From assembly GCA_934248055.1 (NCBI GenBank), contig CAKQKI010000005.1:48816-112815 (forward strand): a stretch of 64,000 nt of DNA, in the 5' to 3' direction. Below are positions 23,481-31,483 of the stretch, piece after piece. Position 1 is the stretch's first letter; every line of letters starts with the position of its first letter. The position numbers and the translations under genes are program-made. The notes under the pieces are model-generated. The model ran no database searches and had not been told where the DNA came from. It was given only the letters and a program-made list of their open reading frames with translations. Origin of the DNA: an uncultured Clostridia bacterium (GTDB lineage Bacteria > Bacillota > Clostridia > Christensenellales > Borkfalkiaceae).

Positions 23481-24479
23481 ATGAAAACTCGTATTGCGCT
23501 CGACATAGGAACTTCATATACGAAAATTTACCGCGCCGACGGCGACGTGGTTCTTTTCGAGCCGACCGTTATCGCGATAAAAAACGGCGACTATAAAAAA
23601 CCCGTGGCTACGGGCAAAGCGGCGGAAAAACTCGTCGGAAAAACTCCCGACGGCGTTGAAATAATCTATCCCGTAAAAAACGCCGAAGTCGATAATGAAC
23701 GCGCCCTTATAGCGCTTCTTTGCTCGTTTACGTCAAAAGTAAAAAAGCCGCTCGAAAGTTTTTCGACGGCGATTTTAAGCGTTCAGTGCGGCGCGGACGG
23801 CGAAGTAATCTCCCGTTTCGAACACGCGGCGGACAGCGCGGGGATTTACAACCCCGTTTACGTAGAAACGCCCGTTCTCGCGCTTGTGGGAGCGGATATG
23901 CCCCTTTCGGAATCGGCGTGTCAGGCGGTTATAGATCTAGGCGGCGGTCAGGCGACCGTATGCGTGATGAATATGAGCGGGGTCGTTTCGGGACTGTCTG
24001 CCGAACTCGGCGGCGATTATCTCGATAAAGAAATAGAAAAACATCTCGAAGAAACGGTAAATCTGAATTTATCCGATCTTCAGACGGAAGCGCTCAAAAA
24101 AGCGGTCGCGAGTCTCGTTCCCGACGACGACACCAAAACCGTGGTCACGGGAAAAGAAGCGACTTCGGGGAAAACGCGCACCATGCAGGTTTCGGCGTCG
24201 ATGATTCAAAAACCCGTAAAAGAATATATCGACAAAATAATCACCCTTGCGACAATGGTTTTCGACAAATTGCCGTCGGAAAGTTTAATAGACGTAACCC
24301 GAAGCGGCATATACTTATGCGGAGGGGGAAGCGAACTTTACGGGCTTTCGGACTATATGAGCGAAAAACTCGGAATGAAAGTAAACCTTTCGAAAGAGCC
24401 GTCGCTCGTATCGGTTATAGGCGGCGGAAAACTTTTAAAAGACAAAAACCTTCTTCAAAAACTTAAATTAAGAGGATAA
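23481..24479 (+). CDS. MreB-like actin-family protein
   Basis: The 332-residue protein is built on the MreB/Hsp70/actin ATPase fold: phosphate-1 motif ALDIGTSYTKIY (residues 5-16), phosphate-2 VIDLGGGQATV and C-terminal adenosine motif YLCGGGSELYGLSDYM. MreB filaments direct lateral wall synthesis. The sequence is diverged from canonical MreB (start and hinge regions), so it may be a paralogue such as Mbl or a cell-specific actin homologue. Position between maf and ppa fits a cell-shape gene. Confidence 0.85.
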   Translation: MKTRIALDIGTSYTKIYRADGDVVLFEPTVIAIKNGDYKKPVATGKAAEKLVGKTPDGVEIIYPVKNAEVDNERALIALLCSFTSKVKKPLESFSTAILSVQCGADGEVISRFEHAADSAGIYNPVYVETPVLALVGADMPLSESACQAVIDLGGGQATVCVMNMSGVVSGLSAELGGDYLDKEIEKHLEETVNLNLSDLQTEALKKAVASLVPDDDTKTVVTGKEATSGKTRTMQVSASMIQKPVKEYIDKIITLATMVFDKLPSESLIDVTRSGIYLCGGGSELYGLSDYMSEKLGMKVNLSKEPSLVSVIGGGKLLKDKNLLQKLKLRG

Positions 24480-24485
24480 TAAATT

Positions 24486-25034
24486 ATGAATATCTGGAAA
24501 GACGTAAACCCGATGCGCATAAAACCCGACGATTTCGTCGCGTGTATAGAAATCGAACAAGGCTCGAAAAACAAATACGAACTCGATAAAGAAACGGGGC
24601 TTATAATTCTTGACAGAGTACTTTACACAAGCACGCACTACCCTATGAATTACGGATTTATCCCCCTTACCCTTTCGGGCGACGGCGACCCGCTCGACGT
24701 TTTCGTTCTGTGCAGTCAGCCGATAGAAAAAATGAGTCTTGTAAGATGCTATCCGATAGGCGTGGTTTACATGACGGACAGAGACGAGACGGACGAAAAA
24801 ATAATAGCAATTCCTTTCGGCGACCCGCAGTACAACGGCTATAAAGATATTTCGGAACTGCCGAACCATATCATAGAAGAATTACGGCATTTTCTTTCGG
24901 TTTACAAAGAACTCGAACACAAAGTAGTGCGCGTTCTCGACATCGCTTCTCACGAAAAGGCGAAAGAAACGATAGCCGAAAACATAAAAACTTTCAAGGA
25001 AACGTTTAAGTCCGACGCAGGGCAAAAACAATAA
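24486..25034 (+). CDS. ppa: Family I inorganic pyrophosphatase
   Basis: A 182-residue soluble enzyme with the signature DGDPLDV (D66, D68, D71), which binds catalytic Mg. ASTHYPMNYGFIPLT-like and GDPQYNGYKDISEL blocks are at the family positions. It hydrolyses PPi to phosphate and drives biosynthesis. It starts 6 nt after the MreB-like gene with an AGAGGAT SD and is closed by a bidirectional terminator. Confidence 0.95.
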   Translation: MNIWKDVNPMRIKPDDFVACIEIEQGSKNKYELDKETGLIILDRVLYTSTHYPMNYGFIPLTLSGDGDPLDVFVLCSQPIEKMSLVRCYPIGVVYMTDRDETDEKIIAIPFGDPQYNGYKDISELPNHIIEELRHFLSVYKELEHKVVRVLDIASHEKAKETIAENIKTFKETFKSDAGQKQ

Positions 25035-25046
25035 TATTAAAAAAAT

Positions 25047-25086
25047 AAATTCCGCGCGCTTTCAGCGATCGCGGAATTTATTTTTT
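25047..25086 (+). terminator. Bidirectional terminator between ppa and the activase genes
   Basis: AAATTCCGCG and CGCGGAATTT form a 10-bp stem with T runs on both strands. It overlaps the last codons of the convergent activase gene. Confidence 0.85.
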
Positions 25087-27986
25087 GCTTCGAGCATGGC
25101 GAACAGACTTCTCAGCCTTATAGTCGCCGCGCCCGTATTTGAAATTTCGTCTATTTTTAATTGCGTGTAATCTTTTCCCGCCGATTCGAGAATGCTTCGC
25201 ATTTCGTCTGCCGTGATAGCGTCTAAACCGCAACCGAAAGACACGAGTTGCACCACGTGCATATCTTTATCCGATTCGGCAACGTACTTTGCCGCCGCAT
25301 ACATTCTCGCGTGATAGGTCCACTGATTGCGGACGCGCGTCGGGAAAGGCTTTACTTCCGCGCTTAAACCGTCTTCCGTGACGACCGCCGCGCCGAGATC
25401 GCAAAGCAACTTGTCTATTCCGTGATTGACTTCGGGATCGACGTGATACGGTCTTCCGCATAAAACCGCTATCGGCTGTTTTTCCGCCGTGGCGGCGTCT
25501 ATGTATTCGCGCGCCTTTTTTCTTATTTGCGAATGAAAGGCTTCGTATTCCGAATAAGCGGCGGAAGCGGCTTCTGAAATTTCACGCTTTGAAAACTTTT
25601 TAAAATTTTCGGAGAGAATTTTGTGCATTCTGCGCTCAAACACTTTTTTATCGCCAAGCCCGATAAAGTCGGAAATAAATTTTGTTTTTTTAATATCCGG
25701 AACGTTCAGCCTAATAATCTCGGGATAATAAGCGACGACGGGGCAGTTAAAATGATCCGTTCCGAGTTTTTCGTCTACGTTATAACTCATACAGGGATAA
25801 AAAATCGCGTCGGGTTTACGCTTTAAAAGCCATTCCGTATGCCCGTGCATGAGTTTGGCGGGATAGCACGCCGTATCGGACGGAATAGTGTGCTGCCCCG
25901 TAGAATACAATTCGTGCGAAGAACACGGCGAAACGAGTACGTTGAAGCCGAGCCTGTCAAAAAAAGTATACCAGAACGGGAGTAAATCGAAAAAGTTAAG
26001 CCCCATAGGAATTCCGACGGTTTTTTTATCGTCGCTTATATCGTTGCGGCGATATTTATCAAGCAGCGCGAGTTTATACGCGTAAAGATTTTTCGGCTGC
26101 TCGGAAACCTTGTCGCGCACGGGCAAAGAGCAGCGGTTGCCCGCAATAAATCTCCTTTCGCCCGAAAAGATATTTATCGTAAGGCGGCAGTGATTCTGAC
26201 AGCCGTTGCAAACGGAATTTTTTACGTCGTAACCGAAATTTAAAATTTCTTCGCGCGATAAAACCTTACCTTGCGGACGGGCGGCGGCGTAAAGCGCGGC
26301 TCCGTAAGCGCCCATAAGACCCGCAAAGCGCGGGCGGATAACTTCTTTGCCCGTTTCCTGCTCGAAAGCGCGCAATACGCAGTCGTTATAAAACGTTCCG
26401 CCCTGCACGACGATGTTCTTTCCTAATTTTTCGGGGTCGGCGCAACGTATTACTTTATAAAGCGCGTTTTTCACTACGCTCACGCATAACCCCGCCGCAA
26501 TGTTTTCGACGCTTGCCCCGTCTTTCTGCGCCTGCTTTACGGAACTGTTCATAAATACCGTGCATCTGCTTCCGAGATCCGCAGGCATATCGGCAAACAA
26601 GCCTTTTTTGGCGAATTCTTCGCTCGTAAGTCCGAGAGTGTCGGCAAACGTCTGCAAAAAAGAACCGCAACCCGAAGAACACGCTTCGTTAAGATACACG
26701 TTATCTATAAATCCGTTTCTTATCTGAAAGCACTTTATATCCTGCCCGCCTATATCTATAATAAAATCCACGTCGGGACGGAATTTTTCAGCCGCGATAT
26801 AATGCGCCGTCGTTTCCACTATTCCGTAAGGAATTCCGAAAGCCGCGCGCATAAGTTTTTCGCCGTATCCCGTTACCGCGCCGCCCGCTATTTCAACGTC
26901 CGGATATTTTTCATACAATTTTCGCAGGTAGGTTTCGATTACTTCCACGGGATTGCCGCAATTCTGCCTGTAAACGGGGCATACGATATTTCCTTCTTTA
27001 TCGCAAAGAAGGGCTTTGACGGTGGTAGAACCCGCGTCTATTCCGAGAAACGTCGGACCTTTCGGCTCTTTCAGTTCGCGTATTCCTTCGGATTGCTTTT
27101 CGTGTCTTGCCGAAAATTCGGCGTATTCCGCTTCGGAAGAAAAAAGCGGCTTTCTTCCGCGATACGAAACGGAAAGCGCGTGTTCGGATATTTTTTTATG
27201 TAATTCGCTTAAAATAACCGATTTGTAAACGCCCGACAAAGCGCAGCCTATCGCCACGAAATACAGCGAATTTTCGGGGCAATTCCCCGTTACGCCGAGA
27301 ACGTTGTCAAAACTCTTTCGAAGTTCGGAAAAAAACGTAAGCGGTCCGCCGAGATAAAGAACTTTTCCTTTTATACTCCGACCCTGCGAAAGCCCCGCTA
27401 CGGTCTGATTTACCACGGCGCGCAAAATACCCGCCGCCACGTCTTCGCGCCTTGCTCCCTGATTGAGCATGGGCTGAACGTCGGACTTTGCAAACACTCC
27501 GCAACGCGAAGCGATAGTGGGAACGCTTTCCGCTTTCGCGGCGAGATCGTTCAGTTCCGACGGCGATATTTTCATAAGCGACGCCATCTGATCTATAAAC
27601 GCGCCCGTGCCGCCGGCGCAACTCCCGTTCATACGCATTTCGAAGCCGTTTGTAAGAAAAAGAATTTTCGCGTCTTCTCCGCCGAGTTCGATTACAACGT
27701 CGCTTCCCGGGCAGTATTTTTCGGCGGCAAGTTTTTCGGCGTATACTTCCTGAACGAACGGCAAATCGAGTTTTTCGGAAAAGCCGAGTCCCGCCGAGCC
27801 GGAAAGCGCGAGCATTATCTCTTCGTTTTTATAAATTCTGCCGATTTTTTCGATTATCGCGCAAAAATTTTCTTCGATTTTCGAGCCGTGCCGAACGTAA
27901 TCGTTATAAAGAATTTCGTCTTTTTCGTTCAGCAAAACGTATTTCATCGTAGTAGAACCGATGTCAATTCCGAGTCGTTTCACCAT
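25062..27986 (-). CDS. 2-hydroxyacyl-CoA dehydratase activator-type protein (tandem ASKHA plus DUF2229)
   Basis: The 974-residue protein has two BcrAD/BadFG ATPase domains (GIDIGSTTMKYVLL at the start, GIDAGSTTVKALLC near 315). Each has a Cys-bearing GSCAGGTGAF or EACSSGCGSFL loop of the kind that holds a bridging [4Fe-4S] cluster. A CNGCQNHC cluster motif near 600 and a C-terminal DUF2229/HgdB-like part follow. The family uses ATP to push single electrons to a low potential for a partner dehydratase or reductase. No dehydratase subunits are nearby, so the partner is unknown. The start overlaps the upstream gene by 23 nt. Confidence 0.85.
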   Translation of the reverse strand: MVKRLGIDIGSTTMKYVLLNEKDEILYNDYVRHGSKIEENFCAIIEKIGRIYKNEEIMLALSGSAGLGFSEKLDLPFVQEVYAEKLAAEKYCPGSDVVIELGGEDAKILFLTNGFEMRMNGSCAGGTGAFIDQMASLMKISPSELNDLAAKAESVPTIASRCGVFAKSDVQPMLNQGARREDVAAGILRAVVNQTVAGLSQGRSIKGKVLYLGGPLTFFSELRKSFDNVLGVTGNCPENSLYFVAIGCALSGVYKSVILSELHKKISEHALSVSYRGRKPLFSSEAEYAEFSARHEKQSEGIRELKEPKGPTFLGIDAGSTTVKALLCDKEGNIVCPVYRQNCGNPVEVIETYLRKLYEKYPDVEIAGGAVTGYGEKLMRAAFGIPYGIVETTAHYIAAEKFRPDVDFIIDIGGQDIKCFQIRNGFIDNVYLNEACSSGCGSFLQTFADTLGLTSEEFAKKGLFADMPADLGSRCTVFMNSSVKQAQKDGASVENIAAGLCVSVVKNALYKVIRCADPEKLGKNIVVQGGTFYNDCVLRAFEQETGKEVIRPRFAGLMGAYGAALYAAARPQGKVLSREEILNFGYDVKNSVCNGCQNHCRLTINIFSGERRFIAGNRCSLPVRDKVSEQPKNLYAYKLALLDKYRRNDISDDKKTVGIPMGLNFFDLLPFWYTFFDRLGFNVLVSPCSSHELYSTGQHTIPSDTACYPAKLMHGHTEWLLKRKPDAIFYPCMSYNVDEKLGTDHFNCPVVAYYPEIIRLNVPDIKKTKFISDFIGLGDKKVFERRMHKILSENFKKFSKREISEAASAAYSEYEAFHSQIRKKAREYIDAATAEKQPIAVLCGRPYHVDPEVNHGIDKLLCDLGAAVVTEDGLSAEVKPFPTRVRNQWTYHARMYAAAKYVAESDKDMHVVQLVSFGCGLDAITADEMRSILESAGKDYTQLKIDEISNTGAATIRLRSLFAMLEAKNKFRDR

Positions 27987-29217
27987 CGTTCTCCTTTGCT
28001 ATGGCAAGCATGAGTTTTATGCGGTTTTCCTGATTGATTTTAGACGCGCCCGCGTCGTAATCCACGGGGAAAATGTTTGCTTCGGGGTATAGTTCGCGCA
28101 TGCGGCGGATAGTTCCCTTTCCCGCGATATGATTAGGCAGACACCCGAACGGTTGCGCGCAGACGATATTGACGTAACCTTTTTCTATCATTTCCGCGGC
28201 TTCGCCCGAAAGCAGCCAGCCTTCGCCCATTTTTACGCCGCGGTCGATGATTTTATCCGCTAACTCTTTTACTTTTTCAAATTCCGACGGCGGAACGAAT
28301 TCGGGATACGGTTTTATGGCGTCAACGATATATTTTTCCCAGCCCGCAGCGATTTTTTCCGCAGTTCTTCCCGCCAGCAATTTAACGATATTTCCGCCGT
28401 AATAGCGATAATCCGTTTCCACGTTGGAAAAACAGTACTGAAAAAATCCGAGTACCCCCGGCACCATACATTCGCACCCTTGCGAAAGCAAAAATTTTTC
28501 AAGACCGTTATTCCCGAACGAAGAGTATTTTACGTAAATTTCTCCCACTATTCCTACTTTTATAACGTCGCGCTTTACTTTCGGCAATTCGTGAAAATCT
28601 TTCGCGATAGCCGCAAGATTTTTTCGTATTTCTTTAGAAGAAAGTCCCCTTTTTTGACTGAATTGCCCCGTTAATTCGTCAATCCATTTTTTTACCAGAA
28701 GTCTGACGCTTCCTTCGGTTTTTTCTTGCGGCAGACATTGATTTTTCAAAAGCAGCAACATATCTCCGTAAATAAGGCTGCTTAATCCCGTTTTTATCAT
28801 CGAAGGCGTAATTTTAAAGCCGCTGTACTTTTCATACCCGCCGAAACTTACCGAAATTACGGGGATATAGTCCATATTCATAGCCGAGAGAGCCTTTCTG
28901 AGAAGGCAGATATAATTCGACGCGCGACAACCGCCGCCCGTCTGAAACATAATAAGAGCGACTTTATGCGGATCGTAATCTCCGCACGTTAAAGCGTATA
29001 ATTGCTGTCCGAGAGCGCATATTGCGGGATAGCATACGTCGTTGTTCAGATATTTAAGCCCCGTTTCGATTACTTCCGTTCCTTCGTAATGAAGAACTTT
29101 CAGATTATACCCGTATAACCTGAACACTTCTTCGAGCAATTCCATGTGCGCGGGGAAAATATCGGGCGACAATATGACGTAATCCCGTTTCATTTCCTTT
29201 GTGAAATCAACATTCAT
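27964..29217 (-). CDS. 2-hydroxyglutaryl-CoA dehydratase-like (HgdB/DUF2229 type) partner protein
   Basis: The 417-residue protein starting MNVDFTKEMKRDYVIL (ATG at 29217) follows a GGAG SD and a TATAAT. The longer reading frame begins inside the promoter. It has LNNDVCYPAICALGQQLYAL, FQTGGGCRASNYI and GCLPNHIAGKG, with spaced Cys matching the C-terminal piece of the giant acyl-CoA dehydratase activases. In many Clostridia these two proteins are one fused 1400-residue chain; here they are split with a 23-nt overlap. Likely partner in the same electron-transfer complex. Confidence 0.82.
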   Translation of the reverse strand: MNVDFTKEMKRDYVILSPDIFPAHMELLEEVFRLYGYNLKVLHYEGTEVIETGLKYLNNDVCYPAICALGQQLYALTCGDYDPHKVALIMFQTGGGCRASNYICLLRKALSAMNMDYIPVISVSFGGYEKYSGFKITPSMIKTGLSSLIYGDMLLLLKNQCLPQEKTEGSVRLLVKKWIDELTGQFSQKRGLSSKEIRKNLAAIAKDFHELPKVKRDVIKVGIVGEIYVKYSSFGNNGLEKFLLSQGCECMVPGVLGFFQYCFSNVETDYRYYGGNIVKLLAGRTAEKIAAGWEKYIVDAIKPYPEFVPPSEFEKVKELADKIIDRGVKMGEGWLLSGEAAEMIEKGYVNIVCAQPFGCLPNHIAGKGTIRRMRELYPEANIFPVDYDAGASKINQENRIKLMLAIAKENDGETTRN

Positions 29218-29372
29218 TATCCGTATCACTCCGTAGTATCGTAAATTATAACACAAATCGGAAAATAAATAAAACGAATAAAACCTTTTCCGTGTTCTTT
29301 CACCCGATTATCTTATTTTTTTCTTGAAAAACGCCCTATTTAATGCCGTTTTATCGGATAAAAATAAAAAAT

Positions 29373-29411
29373 TCTCGCGAAAAAGCGTTGTTTACGCGCT
29401 TTTTCGCGAGA
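29373..29411 (-). terminator. Terminator of the 34-kb glycan operon
   Basis: A perfect 15-bp stem (CTCGCGAAAAAGCG core, nine-base loop) with a long T run on the minus strand, 17 nt after the last operon gene. Confidence 0.93.
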
Positions 29412-29427
29412 CCTGATACGATAATTT

Positions 29428-30708
29428 TTACAGCATGAATTCCGAATCGGGAACGACGTTATAACCGTTTCCGATTTTTATTTTAACGTTACGTTTTAAA
29501 ACCAACTCTTTTTCGGCTTTTTCGTTTCCGTACTTAACCGCGTTTATTTTAAGATTCAGGAAAACGAAATCGGATAGTACGTAATCGGGTTTTTCGGCGT
29601 TCACGTTAAAATATTCGTAACACTTCATATCGCAGTTTTCAATCGTTACGTTTTTAACTTCTGACACGGGAACGGTTTTTCTGCCTTTCATATCGACGTA
29701 CTGAGTCCACGGATTTGCGTTTATAAAATTATAAGCGTTGCCTTTTATTCCCGAAACGAGAACGTGTTCGTAAAGTTGCGGAGTGTCGGGGCGCATTTTG
29801 AACCATAATAAATTATACGTTTTTAAAACTTGCGAATCGCATAAAATCACGTTTTTATCGTGAATCGACTCCGAACCGCAGGTAAGACACCCGAAACAGT
29901 TTAAAAATTTACAATCGCTTATCACTATTCTTTCGTTTGCGCCGTTGTTTTCGTCCGTATCGGCGTAAGGTCCTTTTCCGCCTTTAAGAGCAATTCCGTC
30001 GTCGTTCACGTTTATCTCGCAACGACTTATAAAAACGTCGGAACAGGCGTCTATATCTATGGCGTCGGTACTCGGCGCGCGCACGTCCGAACAAGGAGAA
30101 CAAAACGACGTACCCGTCACCTTTACTCTGCCGCATTTATATAAATGCAGATTCCAGAACTGAGAATTCCGCATCGTAACACCGCTTATAAAAACGTTTT
30201 TGCTGTTTGAAATAAATACGAGCCTTGCCCGCTGCGCGTCTTTATTGAGCGCGTTTTCGTTCCACTCTTTTCTCAGCCAGAAATCTTTCCACGACCTTAA
30301 ACCGTTGCCGTCGATAACGCCTTTGCCGTAAATAAAAAAGCCGTCGGCTCCGTTAACGTTTATAAGAGCGGGAAAATATTTGCACGTTTCGCCTTCTATG
30401 CGGGTTATCGTAAGCGGATAATCGGATATATCGTCACTCCCCTTTAAAACTCCGCCTTCTTCTATAAAAAGGTCTACGCCCCCGGAAAAAAACAATCCGC
30501 CGCTTAAAAACTCGCCTGCGGGAACGACCATTATTCCGCCGCCGTTTTCACCTATTTTATCGATAAGCCGTTGCAATTCGCGCGTATATATCTTACCGTC
30601 CGGACGAACTCCGTAATCGGTTATAATATATCGCTTTTTATCGTTTAAAGGAATATTTTCATTAAAAAAAGTTTCGTCGGCAATACTGCCGTCGGTAAAT
30701 TTAAACAT
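29428..30708 (-). CDS. GH28-like polygalacturonase-fold protein (second copy, operon end)
   Basis: A 426-residue right-handed beta-helix protein without a signal peptide. GH28 landmarks are present in order: STDAIDIDAC (213-222, the NTDG site), NVNDDGIALKGG with the Asp pair D236/D237, CGSESIHD, and FKMRPD for the RIK site. GH28 enzymes hydrolyse galacturonide, rhamnogalacturonan or related uronate linkages by inversion. The NTDG-to-STDA change resembles exo-acting clades. Last gene of the operon, 13 nt after the glycyl-radical activase. Confidence 0.85.
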   Translation of the reverse strand: MFKFTDGSIADETFFNENIPLNDKKRYIITDYGVRPDGKIYTRELQRLIDKIGENGGGIMVVPAGEFLSGGLFFSGGVDLFIEEGGVLKGSDDISDYPLTITRIEGETCKYFPALINVNGADGFFIYGKGVIDGNGLRSWKDFWLRKEWNENALNKDAQRARLVFISNSKNVFISGVTMRNSQFWNLHLYKCGRVKVTGTSFCSPCSDVRAPSTDAIDIDACSDVFISRCEINVNDDGIALKGGKGPYADTDENNGANERIVISDCKFLNCFGCLTCGSESIHDKNVILCDSQVLKTYNLLWFKMRPDTPQLYEHVLVSGIKGNAYNFINANPWTQYVDMKGRKTVPVSEVKNVTIENCDMKCYEYFNVNAEKPDYVLSDFVFLNLKINAVKYGNEKAEKELVLKRNVKIKIGNGYNVVPDSEFML

Positions 30709-30721
30709 GTCCGTAATCTCC

Positions 30722-31483
30722 TTACAGCGTGTACCCGTCGTTTAAAGACAGCATTTCGTACTTTGCTTTCGCTAATTTGTTTTCGGGGATTTTTTCCCAC
30801 GGGCTGTCGCCTATAAAATCTTTAATCGCCGATAAGTTTTTTTCGTCGTCTGTAAAACCTTTTATAAGGGGAGTGCGCACGGTATAAGGTTTTCCGCTGT
30901 TTTTCAAAGTCATAAAATTTTCTTTTATCAGGTCGTTTTTAACTCCCGTATATTTTTCATGCTCGGCGCAATCGAAAATTTTAATATCCATAAACACGTA
31001 ATCCGTTTTTTCAACCGCCGCTTTAAAAATATCCGACGGTACGTACCCCGCCGTTTCCAAGGCAAAGTTTATTCCCTTACATAAATCGATTGTTTCGGAT
31101 ATGAATTCCCATTGCAAAAGCGGCTCTCCGCCCGAAAACGTAACGCCGCCGCCGAGCGCGTCGAAAACGGGTTTATATTCGTTTATCGTTTTTGCAAGTT
31201 CGCGGGCGGTATAGTCTTTTCCGCAAATTTCAAGGCAGTTGTTCGGACAAACTTTCAGACAGCGACCGAAAGGTTTACACTCTTCGTGGTTGCATTTTTT
31301 TTTGCACAAGCCGCAATGAACGCATTTTTTTCGCCTGAAAAGCAGTTGCTTTTCAAACGACAAACCTTCGGGATTATGACACCATTCGCAACGCATTTTG
31401 CAACCTTTCATAAACACGGTAAGTCTTGAACCGTCGCCGTCGTGAACGGTAAGTTCGCTTATATCGAAAACGCGCCCCGTCAT
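30722..31483 (-). CDS. Glycyl radical enzyme activase (PflA-type radical SAM)
   Basis: From the ATG at 31483 (overlapping the glycyl radical enzyme stop by 4 nt) the protein is 253 residues. The SAM cluster motif C28-x3-C32-x2-C35 lies in CKMRCEWCHNPEG. An inserted ferredoxin-like domain (about 54-87) has eight or more Cys for two further clusters, typical of activases for non-PFL glycyl radical enzymes. GGGVTFSGGEPLLQ (111-124) binds SAM methionine. It makes the Gly radical on its partner. A longer upstream frame is an extension into that partner gene. Confidence 0.95.
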   Translation of the reverse strand: MTGRVFDISELTVHDGDGSRLTVFMKGCKMRCEWCHNPEGLSFEKQLLFRRKKCVHCGLCKKKCNHEECKPFGRCLKVCPNNCLEICGKDYTARELAKTINEYKPVFDALGGGVTFSGGEPLLQWEFISETIDLCKGINFALETAGYVPSDIFKAAVEKTDYVFMDIKIFDCAEHEKYTGVKNDLIKENFMTLKNSGKPYTVRTPLIKGFTDDEKNLSAIKDFIGDSPWEKIPENKLAKAKYEMLSLNDGYTL

